The notes beneath the pieces were generated by a model that saw only the letters and a program-made list of their open reading frames with translations, did no database searches and was not told the DNA's origin. Positions 11,105 to 21,397 of a stretch of 64,000 bases of DNA are shown piece after piece (position 1 is the stretch's first letter; the number at the start of each line of letters is the position of its first letter). Position numbers and translations under genes: made by a program. Source of the stretch: Acanthochlamys bracteata (taxonomy: Eukaryota; Streptophyta; Magnoliopsida; Pandanales; Velloziaceae); contig CM034128.1 of NCBI GenBank assembly GCA_019914995.1, positions 4,590,501 to 4,654,500 on the forward strand, read 5' to 3'.

Positions 11105-12150
11105 TCACTCATAGGTGTTGTGCGTTGCCTTTGGCAATCCTTCCACCAGTTTAGCTAACACCCGTTCTTCATGAATCCTCAATACTTCATCTGCTCCACC
11201 AATACCTCCCTTTTATGAACAGTCGCAGGACAATAGCAATGGCACTGCAATCTTTTTTAATTCCCTTCATCAACTCTCTTAACTCTTCCCTGATTCACAT
11301 ATCCATTGACATATCTCGTTTTCGGACCAAACACCGAACTCTTCCAGCGCCGATCTCACCAAATTGCAGTCCTCGAATGTCTTTCATATACCTCGCAATG
11401 TTGTTGTGTAAAGCACCACGGCGTTCTCTCCTCCGAGCGGAGGAGCATGTCGAACATGTCTAACGACCAACGTTGCGGAACTTGCGTTTCAGGTGGTAAT
11501 AACACAATGCAACCAATTAGAACAAATAAACATCCCTTTACCAACATAAAATTAGTATATCTTTAAAGTAAACAAACTCTTTGCACTAAAGAAGAATATT
11601 ACTATTCTGGAAGCTTTTTATCATTTAGTATATGGGCTTTGCCATTTCTCAATTTCTTTCTCCCACCACTTGTACTCTGCAAGAAACATCCAGCATTATT
11701 GCACTGTTAAATAAGATAAAAAAAATACGAGCAGATTTAGTTGTAACAAAAGCCTAAAGATAAGCTCTTCAAAATACAACAACTTTTGGTAAAACGTAAT
11801 ATACTCATCAATGCATCATGTATCAAGTTTGCAGCTGACTGAGCATTTGGGTGTGCTGAACGGAGATTGGTGTTTTGAAAGGGGTGGAATCAAGAACGGC
11901 CATGAGTTCCCACGAGTTGATTATTTCTGGCTCCGATGTAGGAGTAAACGGAACCCAGGCCGAGGGGACGGTGGTGGAGGCGATGCTGACGGCTATTGTG
12001 GAATTAAAGATCGTAGTGATGTTTGCTGCGGTGGTTGTAGTTGGTCTAAAGAAGAAGAAGACGACACAGTTTTGGGAACTATGAAGGCGGCGAAACAGGG
12101 ACTTCCGGAGGCGGCGAAACAGCAAGGCATGGCGAGATAAGATCAGAGCC
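11105..12150 (-). pseudogene. Broken glutaredoxin-domain gene
   Basis: Minus-strand pieces match the plant glutaredoxin-domain family typified by Arabidopsis At5g39865 and At3g28850. The N-terminal part (about 11823-12150) contains EPEIINSWELMAVLD, like the EVINTWELM motif of that family. The catalytic-domain part reads GGENAVVLYTTTLRGI, a TGA stop where Trp or Arg is expected, then KTFEDCNLVRSALEEFGV. After a frame change comes DMSMDM, another TGA, IREELRELMKG. After another change comes LFIKGRY, then a 2-base loss and GGADEVLRIHEERVLAK. At least two in-frame stops and two or three frameshifts are visible, and about 270 bases of unrelated sequence (11548-11820) separate the two halves. It cannot make a functional protein; such proteins normally act as cytosolic or membrane-associated thiol proteins of unknown target. 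Confidence 0.8.
11621..11676 (-). other. Exon-like fragment inside the broken glutaredoxin locus
   Basis: Preceded by TTTCTTGCAG on the minus strand, a short frame encodes YKWWEKEIEKWQSP followed by a stop. It resembles a small terminal exon. It does not match the glutaredoxin family and may have come with the sequence that separates the two halves of that gene. Confidence 0.2.
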
Positions 12151-12484
12151 GAACCAGTGCGGATGGGATGCGGGTGAGCGGCGGCCGATGGAATGAGGAG
12201 ACGAAGAAGAAAACAAACACCCGTAGATAAATTAAAACAATATGGGTACGATGTGAACTTCGTAGATGTAACAGACACCAAAATTTTCCTGCTTACACCC
12301 CATGGGATGTAGCTGATTAATCTCTATCTAAGATTAAACGAGATAAATTTTATTTTCCATTAATCTTATGAAATTACACAAACAAAAACAGCGGAGAGTA
12401 ATTCAGTCACTTATTTTTCATTGCTCTGGTTTACGTGGCAAAGATAAAAAAAATACACTTCCAGATCAAGAAGAGTTGTGTTTC

Positions 12485-12660
12485 ATTACTTATTTTTAAA
12501 ATAATTTTTAATTTTATATTTTTCAGTATATTTTTATAAAAACATTTTACATAATAAAATATTTTTATTATATATTTTTAAATAAAAAATAGAATTCATT
12601 TTTTAAAATAAATATATTTTTTATTTTAAAAAAATTGTATTTAAAAATCACTTCGAATTA
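12485..12660 (-). mobile_element. AT-rich MITE (family 1)
   Basis: Carries TTTAATTTTATATTTTTCAG, ACATTTTACATAATAAAATA and TTTTTATTATATATTTTTAAA in the order of the other minus-oriented copies. The following stretch 12661-13080 is AT-rich spacer with a second, partial copy near 12848-12975. Confidence 0.5.
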
Positions 12661-13084
12661 GTGAGAGTGATTCCTGCATCCGAAATCATCACAAAAGTAC
12701 TGTTAATGCCAAATTTTGACTAATTTATGTTCCAAATGAATTAAATATTAATTTTGGGATATCATTGCATTTAAATGGATTAGAGCCACAAGCTACGTTC
12801 TTCGATGGTCAGAGTCAAATTGATATACAAATCTCTGGTGATAAAAGTACTGTTTGAAAATACTTACAAATTAAAAAAATTTAATAAAAAGTTTATTTTA
12901 AAAATAAAATAACATATAAAAAGTATGTAAATATTTTTTTATATTTTTCAAAAGTTTAAATTTAAAAACAATTTATATCTTCAACTTTAAATTGGGGGTG
13001 AGTTATTGAGATGGGGTAAAATGCATCCCTGAACATTCCCAACTAAACAATGTGGGCAAAAGTTAAAAACCGTTACAGTCATTA

Positions 13085-13310
13085 GTATTGGTTTTTAATA
13101 GTATTTATAAAGTAAAATTTTTTTAAAATAAAAAATATTTTTATTTATTTAAAAAATAAGTTTTATTTTTTATTTATTTAAAAAATAAGTTTTAGTTTTT
13201 ATTTAAAAAATAAAAACATTTTTTTATATTTTTATAAAAATATATTAAAGTATATAAAATAAAAAAAAATAATATTAATTTTTGAAAAAAGCTTTCCGAA
13301 ATTAACCCCC
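13085..13310 (+). mobile_element. AT-rich MITE (family 1) with internal duplication
   Basis: Plus-oriented copy starting TTTTTAATAGTATTTATAAAG and ending AAAAAAGCTTTCCGAA. A segment of about 30 bases (TTATTTAAAAAATAAGTTTT) is repeated in tandem at 13146-13195, which other copies lack. It ends about 130 bases before the first exon of the ASHH1-type gene and so lies in its promoter. Confidence 0.5.
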
Positions 13311-13441
13311 TATGCGCTCAATCATAACGGGCATTTCTCTTCTCTACTATTGACCACCAGACCTGTTAGCTCGCGTCATATCTAGGTTTGCCCTTTTTAT
13401 CTCTCGATCAAATTTCAGGACCTCTAATTCAAGCTTCTGCA

Positions 13442-13471
13442 ATGGAGAGAGACTTCACGGTTTTCTACTAG
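13442..13471 (+). promoter_or_regulatory. Upstream mini-ORF of the ASHH1-type gene
   Basis: A nine-codon frame (MERDFTVFY, stop TAG) sits in the leader, 14 bases before the inferred start codon. A short upstream frame this close to the start usually lowers translation of the main frame. That effect is inferred, not seen. Confidence 0.4.
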
Positions 13472-13484
13472 CTCCACAACTCTA

Positions 13485-16400
13485 ATGGTAATAATTACAC
13501 TCTATAATTCTTCAATTTTCCAGTTAAGTTGTTTACTGTTGCCTTGTTCTGCAAATGTTAATCGATTATCTGCGTTCTTAAACTCTTTTTTAGAATCAAC
13601 CAAGTGAAATGCTTCCTTCGTATATACATATAGACAGGAACGAATTTCTTCATAGAAAGTAAGTTTCACTAATTTGTTAGCTGAACTTTGAAGCAAGAGA
13701 GAAGAGTTAGTTGTGTATTCTTTCTTAATATTTTTTATTTTGAATTTTCGTTTCTAGGCATAGGAAACTGAAGGAAGAGGACATAGCTGTATGTGTTTGT
13801 GTTCTCGATGCTAATGATTCAGAGAGTGCTTGTGGAGATAGATGTTTGAATGTATTGACCAGTACTGAATGCACACCCGCATATTGTCCTTGCGGAGTCT
13901 ATTGCAGAAATCAGGTGAACTATCACTCTGTTTATTTCTTGGTTAATCTGTGTTCTTTTTATACTTTAATTGAAGCAAAATTATAATATGTATATATTTA
14001 TGCAGTGATAGTTTATAAACATTTTCTAATTGCACAAAATAATCTCATTTTGTGGATTCTGATGTAATATTTCTTGAGATAAGTGCTATCTGAGCGAATT
14101 GCTTGTGCTGGGTTTGTAAGAGTGAATCCGATTTATCACAATAAGATATTGCTGAACAAAATGTAATTAGTTTGTTCACATGCTGAGTGTTACATTGGGT
14201 GTTGGTGTTCTAATCTATTTCCCTAAACGTTGGCGTTACTATTTCCTATTACATGTACTTGAGCATGAATAACTTCTCCCTTTTGCAATTACCAACAGAA
14301 ATTTCAGAGGTGTTGTTATGCTTCATTCAGTTTGTTTAAAACTGAAGGCCGTGGCTGGGGTCTTCTAGCAGGTGAAAATATCAAGGTAAGCACTGCTTCA
14401 GTTCCTGCAATACTCTTTGTTGGTAAGATGGAATCTTTCAAGACAACATCAACCATTCTATACTTGCATTTCTGATGCAAAGCTTGCTGCTGGGTTGTAC
14501 ATCAGGGTAGTGGAGTATTAATAATCTACATGTTACGCTATCATGCAATGCCCATTCATAATCTACAGTGTATGTCGATGGATGTCAGAATTAGTTATTA
14601 AGCTATTCACTGCTGCATCTCCCCTTAGATCAAGTAAAGGGCAATTACTCTAGGAGTTCTTGGAACGTATGAATCTATATTTTTCTTGACAGGCTGGGCA
14701 GTTTGTGATTGAATATTGTGGAGAAGTAATATCATCGAAGGAAGCTAAAACGAGGTCCCAAGCTTACGAAGCTGAAGGTACAGAATAAATTACTTCTTTA
14801 GGTAGTGCTTCTTATGTTTTTGGAAGCAACATACATTAGTTAGTGCTTGCAGGTTTAAAAGATGCTTACATCATTACTCTAAGTGCTGATGAATCAATTG
14901 ATGCAACCAGAAAGGGAAGTTTGGCCAGATTCATAAACCATTCCTGGTGAGCTTCACATATATCCTATATAATATGATCAATAAAGTAGTTGTAGCCATA
15001 TGCTTGCTAAGCTATTTGATGTGTTCATTTTCTTCACTTTCGAGGCAGCATTTCTAATCTACCTGTTTATTTATTTTTTTTGTGACATCTAAGTCTCTTA
15101 TATTTGAAGAGTGCAGTCAGCCAAATTGTGAAACAAGAAAATGGAATGTCTTAGGAGAAATAAGAGTCGGAATATTTGCGAAGCAAGACATTCCTACTGG
15201 AACAGAGCTATCCTATGATTATAATTTTGAATGGTTTGGTGGTGCTAAGGTTCGGTGTCTTTGTGGTGCACCTAGCTGCTGCGGATTTCTTGGTGCTAAA
15301 TCCCGTGGTTTTCAGGTATCTCTGCAAGCCATTCATGTAGGAAATAAAGAATGCAATTAATCCTTCTTATAATGTCAGTTTCAACCGATATCATGATACA
15401 TCTTCATAGACTGTTGTATTTGGTCATATACACTATGTTATCATGTAAGACTTCTATATATCAATTATGCTTGGTCCCTCTTATTTAATAAATTTAGTTT
15501 TGTAATTTTGCCTCTTAATCTGATGTTAATATTTCCTCCATGCTTTCTTTGCAGGAGGCAAACTACCTTTGGGAAGATGACGATGCTAGGTACTTGCATG
15601 ATTTAGCCTTTAGAAAGTATTTGAATTGAATCTAATGTCCTCCTGTGTTGTTTCAAAATGTCCATTGTTCCTGAGAATTTTCTCAGATTGCCATATATAT
15701 ACTTCTAGCTGTGTGTGCTGACATATGTCAAATCTCGCAATTAACACTGGAACCTTTTTATTCTTTATGTATTTCCTTGTTTTAAATCAGGAAACTTAGG
15801 TGTTATGTATATCCTATACCTTATATAGGGGAATTGGAGCAAACTTCTGTAAGGCCACTGTCTAATTGGTGTGGTGAAGACATTAATCTTATTTAGGGGC
15901 ATGTATCTTTGCTCCAAAAGAAAGTATGTCCAATAACTCATTTCTGAGTGTGATACATTTCCAACTTATTGTGAAGTAGAGAATTTTGTTGGCTTTTATG
16001 TTTGAGAATAAATTCATATTACTAGCTCAAGAAATGTGGGATAGGATAAGTGAAACGTCACATACCTGATTTAAGTAGTGAGGTTGTGATTCTGAAGTAA
16101 AGCTAGCATATTGTGGTCTTGTTTGAGGCATCATTTGCTGCTATATTGTGCGCAAGCAGTACACCTTCCCTTACATGTAAATGATACTGAAAACCATAGG
16201 AAAAGAAATGTCTGTGATCCTGCAAGAGAATACCTATTTTCTGCAAAGGTACCTTTCCAATTGTGCACCACCACTTTAGGGAGTTTCTTTTATAACAGGT
16301 CAAGGGTTTGCCCCTTACTACCACTGGTGGTGTAATTTAGCATGATTGATTGTGTACTAAATAGGATGTTTTTTGCAGTCGAGTTCTTCATATGAATGCA

Positions 16401-17798
16401 TGATAATGCTGTATGATACTAGACTTGTGGATCTGATTAAGACTATAAGAGTGCACACATCAGTATGGGAGTCATCTTACGGTGTCGGCTTTTATTATTC
16501 GATTATGTTTTAAAACAATTTTCTTATATATAAGAATCGCAAATGCTGTTTCTCAAAATTGTACTTTACATTGTTGCTTGTAAGGTGTGATTCATTGAGG
16601 TCTGTGTTTAGCTTGCAATTCTGATCCAGAAGCTCATTCACAGGTATGCCGTTGAGAATATTCCTTTGTATGATTCTGAGGATGATGAACTGGCAGCAAA
16701 TGCCCTTATGCCAATGGAACGAACAAAGGAGATTTCAATTGCCGAAAGTCAAGGCAACAATCTCACTACTAGTAATAGTGTTGATGATCGTTCAGTTTTT
16801 CTCCAGGCTTTGCCTATTTCTGTAGAACCATTGAGTACTGTCCCAATGGAGTTGGATGAAGTTAAAAAAAGAACAGCTGGAGATCTGAGCACATACTCCC
16901 AAGGTTCTAATAAGAAATGTAAAGGCACAATTGTATCCGGTATCAAGAGTAACAGCGCTTGTCGCAGTTACCAAATAGAAGCAAGTTCCTTCTCCAAAAG
17001 AACAAACCACAATGGAGGGAAACTTAAAAGGAGCTCTAAGAAGCAGGTTGATGTTAAATTCATTGAAGAGCGCTTAGCATCAAAAGAAGCTGGTAAAGAA
17101 TTACTGGCTTATGAGGTATGGTTTGAGGTCTTAATCATACTTTGTCCTTTTATCTTGTCATATTTCTGTAGGTGTTGATTTTGAGTACTGACAATCTTTT
17201 ATATGTGTCCTCAAATTAAAGGCATAGCTAGTAAAACATTATTTGGTGGTGGATAAATGACAATGAACTCTTATACGTTTCATTTCATTGCTCAATGTTT
17301 TCCCTAGCCTTCCCCTTTTTATGACCCACTTGACCACCAACCTAGTTATCAGTAAGCGTTATTCAAATCATTCACATCCTTTAATTTGTAGTTGGGAATT
17401 TGTGGTTGAGCTCCAGCTGCTTGCTCAGTCTATTAGATTAGATAATGTCTGGGTATGATGAGATAGCATTTTAGTATTTGACACTGGCTACTTTTAGATT
17501 GTTGACTTTCACAATCTTTCAGGAAGCAAAGAACCGTGCTGCTAGTCAACTCGAGACTTTGTATGATGAGATCAGGCCTGCAATTGAGGAGCATGAGAAG
17601 GACAATCAAGACAGTGTGCCAACCACTGTTGCAGAAAAGTGGATTGAAGCGAGCTGTGCTAAGATAAAAGCGGAGTTTGATCTTTATTCTGCAATTGTTA
17701 AGACTATCGCCTCTGTGCCTCGTCAAAGGCCTGATGATGTTGACTCCAAAGAAGACAATATTCAGGACGGTATCAAGCTTTTAGAGAATGGTGTTTGA
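13485..17798 (+). CDS. ASHH1: SET-domain histone lysine methyltransferase, ASHH1/SDG26 type
   Basis: A nuclear histone H3 lysine methyltransferase of the ASH1 class (H3K4/K36). In Arabidopsis the orthologue SDG26 promotes flowering. Ten exons: ATG at 13485-13487, then 13594-13658, 13758-13914, 14299-14385, 14693-14777, 14853-14946, 15117-15315, 15555-15589, 16644-17115 and 17523-17798. They join without a frame break to 490 residues, matching the family length. An AWS domain (about 30-79; ACGDRCLN, CPCGVYC) precedes the SET domain (about 87-205; GRGWGLLA, EYCGEVI, RFINHSCQPNC, ELSYDYNFEW) and a post-SET CLCGAPSCCGFLG. The C-terminal segment YDEIRPAIEEHEKDNQDSV is characteristic of ASHH1. The start codon is the last three bases of exon 1; an in-frame Met at residue 6 is the alternative. 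The 1.05-kb intron 8 is the largest. Confidence 0.95.
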
Positions 17799-18720
17799 AT
17801 GTGGAAAGATGGTCGCAGATAGTACTAATATTTTTTTCCATAAAATGACTAGTGCCAATTCTTGAATATTTTATTTTTTTAGAAAAGATTCTATGAAATC
17901 ATAGGAATTGTTGATTTTCTTACGTTCATATTCTTGCAATTGATACTCATTTTAATCTCAAACTGATCATACTCTGCGCACTTAGTAGTTGTTGATTCAT
18001 TTGATACATACCGCAAAGTTTCTTTTATGTTGTGGCTGATTGTTGCGGAGCTTATAAGAGCATTGACATGCTTGTTCGCTGTGACTCCTAGCAGCAAAGC
18101 ACCGTATAGCATTAACAGCAATTTGGCATAAGCATAGCTGCCTGAGGCATGAATGAAGAAAGTGACTGCTAATGATGCATAATTTAAGCATATGATATTA
18201 TAATCAACTCCAAAAAAATGCATCAAAATTGATCAATTTGGACAATATATCCACAACAGGCAAAGACCAGCTAACCTGTCATGCATCATGCTACTAGGTA
18301 ACTATCAAGTTACAATCCTCTGCATTTGCAACTTACACAAGTGCAGTTACAATAAAATGTTAATAGAAGTAAATGGTATATAACATTTTCCGGTCATGCT
18401 GTCTCTCAAAGCTGGTGGAAATTTCATCAATTGAGTCCTCCCAAAGTTGGCATGCTTCAATCTGCAAGCAGTGTTAAGTGTAGTTCAGATTAGAGAGTCG
18501 TTGTTGCTGGTATAACATGCTAAAAGCTCTCTCCTCTACAAAAACAGTATAAGGTAATATATAGTGAAATGAAATATCAGGTCTCTTATTTTTGAATATG
18601 CATTACATCTGCACAAAATTTTGTTATAACCCTCCAACCATAATGAAACACTGAACCTAGGAAGACGTCAACACTGTTAGAAATCAATACAATTGGCTGT
18701 CCTTGCAAGCTAGTTTTTTG
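17799..18720. other. Intergenic, with one orphan exon-like stretch
   Basis: Mostly unique AT-rich sequence downstream of the ASHH1-type gene. At 18360-18461 on the minus strand, after GCTTGCAG, a frame encodes IEACQLWEDSIDEISTSF and RQHDRK before a stop. It has the composition of a real exon but no partner exon or family was recognised. Confidence 0.3.
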
Positions 18721-19049
18721 GTTTTCTTGCTAGCAACAGCTGCACGGCTGTCGTTTGACAGCGCACGCAATGAAGAACTCACTAAGTCACCTTGAAGCAA
18801 GAGTTGTTGTAGGTCTTGGTATGGAAGTGAGCAACAACAGTAGCACCCTAGTGGACTGCTGGAACGCGCTGCTGGATCTCAAATCATACACTGATGAGAT
18901 TGTGTTGTTCTTCCTCACTCTTTCCTATGCCGTGACTGCTGTGTCGAACGATCTCTCACCATTGCTTGCCGTCCATGCTATCCTCATTCGGTTTCAGGAG
19001 AAGCCAGGGCTACTGTGATGCGAAGACCAGCTTTGCTGCCTGGGGCTAG
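18721..19049 (+). pseudogene. Frameshifted EC1-like (egg-cell secreted, prolamin-like) gene
   Basis: EC1 proteins are small Cys-rich proteins secreted by the egg cell that activate sperm at fertilisation; their genes have no introns. Here a hydrophobic stretch VFLLATAARL is followed, after frame changes, by STLVDCWNALLDLKSYTDEIVLFFL, matching the EC1 motif DCW-x2-L-x-ELKSCTNEIVLFFL except that one conserved Cys is Tyr. About 30 bases later the frame is lost in the region that should read LG-x2-CC-x-AI. The rest is readable in another frame as CRTISHHCLPSMLSS, FGF and QGYCDAKTS, then TAG. No good start codon precedes the hydrophobic part. At least two indels make it non-functional as it stands. 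Confidence 0.75.
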
Positions 19050-20378
19050 CATTTCTGTTCTGTTCTGTTCTATGGCTTGCTTGCTTTGCTTTCAGTCATC
19101 TTTCTGCTTTATGTAGCAACAAAAATCTTTAGATAAAATTTCAAAGTTTATGTTCGACAAAAACAATCCTCGAAAGTTACTGATAAGCTACAATAATATC
19201 AATGTCAAAATAACAACACGAATTCTAGCCTAAATATCTAATAGACCAAATTGACACCAACAAGGAGGATGATTGTTAGGTAGAGAAGCAAAAGAGAAAA
19301 CTAGCACCGAGTTCAGATAGAGCAGCATATTATCGCAAGAAAAACAGTAGAACGCAAAAGACGGAATTTGTTTATGGACCACAGAAGTTTACCTTGCAGT
19401 ACATTCCTAAACCAGGATCCAGTCACCTTATATGATATCCATTAGATTAACTTACAAAAGCATAATTTATCCTTGGGTGAACAAAATTTGTGAATTTTAC
19501 ATAGCCAATCTATGCCTTGAGAACTGACATGGTCAAACATTAACCAAAACTTTGACAAAGCAAGCCCTTAAAGCACACTTTGATCTATATTACGCTGCCT
19601 ATGATAAGAAAAACAAACACTATGTCAAGCCAAGAGCTACGTCTTCAAATTTTGGGGAGTATCACAGCTCCATTCGAAAATTCCAGCACAGCTTGCTAAC
19701 TCAGGGGCTCTTAAATAAGAAAGAACATATTCACCCTTTTATCACAAACAAGCTTTTTGAACTTCACCCGCATCTTCATCGTGTTCAACCTATCAAGATA
19801 TGAGAGAGTTATACCACCACAGAGAATAAAATAACAGAAAGATAATGTAAACAGCACAATATGATGTTAAGTCTTGTGCGCTGCATACAAGGAAACAGGA
19901 TTGGTGTGCATAGGCAAGCTCAACTTGGGAACTATGCATCGCACTAAAAAACATATATCATCCAAAGACAAAGAAGCTGATTGATATCTCGATGGAGATT
20001 GGCACCGAAGTTTGACATTCAAAGTGGATCAAGGTTATTAACACATAACAGAATAGATACACACTTTGGAACTTCAATACAGTAGGTTATCTACCTCAAA
20101 CCATGGAGTCACATATGACTCGGAGTGAAGGAGATGAAACAGGATCTGTGGAATTATTGAACAATCAAGAGCATCATATTCATAAGAAGATACAAGATGA
20201 AATAAAAAAACCTAGGTTATCTAGCTAATGATCATCCACAGTAGTCAAGAATTTAAATACACGACCCTATACATTTGCATGATTGTTCCACACCTTAAAA
20301 GCACACAAGTAAATTAAGACATTCTTATATAACTGAGATACGACTGCAGAAATGCTTATAAAGAAGGGTACATACTAC
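19050..20378. other. Spacer and probable 3' end of MAK16
   Basis: No independent gene was recognised. The last coding exon and 3' UTR of the minus-strand MAK16 gene should lie in the right-hand part, but no exon with the expected acidic tail could be chosen with confidence. A plus-strand open frame at 19552-19803 has no recognisable features. Confidence 0.35.
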
Positions 20379-21345
20379 CTCAATCAATACTCTTCCTTTT
20401 CTTTTTGACTTCTGAACAGAAGCATCCTTATCCTTCCCAGCACTTGGATCGGATGCTCGTTTAAGTTTCTTAGCAACTGGCTCATCAAACATATTCATGT
20501 CTTCTTCATCTGCAACAATCCAAGAATAAATAGGACACATGTAATATCAGGAAACATGACAGGTTGTTCAAGTTTCATTTTTAGCCCAATTCAGAATATC
20601 TAATCATAAGTTCACAATAATGTAAAATAACAAACAGATACAAGGTGCAAATACAAATAGCATGTCTACCATAATCTTCTTCCTTAAAGATCTCATTTTT
20701 CAAAAACCACCAAAGTCCTCAATATCCTCTTCCTCTTCAAGTTCATCATAGCCTTCAACATATTCTACTTCAGGCACCTGTATCACAAAATGACCATCCA
20801 GAAATTGTTTCTCATCACATAAACAAACAAATAAAGAAAGAAACGGTTGTCTTTATGAGTACCTCCTCCTCCTCTTCTACACCGGTTGGTTGCAGCCCTT
20901 CCATGTCAAGAACGTTGTTATATGCTTGGACAGGATAATTGTAAATGTCACCATAAACACCTTTCTTTAGACGTTCCAGTAATTCCTTCTCAATGCTCTA
21001 AGAAACAGTTAAAAGAAGATCAATACTGAAAATTGGAACACTGACTAATATGTTTGAATAGCACCTAGCAGCAGAAGGGCAAACCTTATCAAGTATTGCA
21101 GCCTTTTCAGCCTTCTCCTCTCTCCTGGACTCTCTTTTCTTCTCCTTTCTAGGCATTGTTATAATCTTCTCCCTACAGACGAAATGTGAACTCGTAAAAA
21201 GGAGTGACAACAGAGCAGCCCAAGTAGAAAATTTCAGTGTCAAGAAAATAATCAAACCCAAGAATTAAGATTGACTAAACAAATACAATTTCCAATCCAA
21301 GAATACACAACATGCACAACTATGTGCTCCACAGAATTTTTGTAT

Positions 21346-21397
<52 letters not shown>

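Noticed and set aside
11823-12281. A 152-codon minus-strand frame taken as an intact gene
   Set aside because: Only its C-terminal part resembles the glutaredoxin-domain family, and the continuation downstream is broken; it is part of a pseudogene.
17891-18226. Minus-strand frames with hydrophobic stretches downstream of ASHH1
   Set aside because: Two overlapping frames with no start context, domain or homologue; likely the 3' UTR region read backwards.
19552-19803. Plus-strand open frame of 83 codons
   Set aside because: No signal peptide, domain, splice context or codon pattern supports it; probably chance in the MAK16 3' region.
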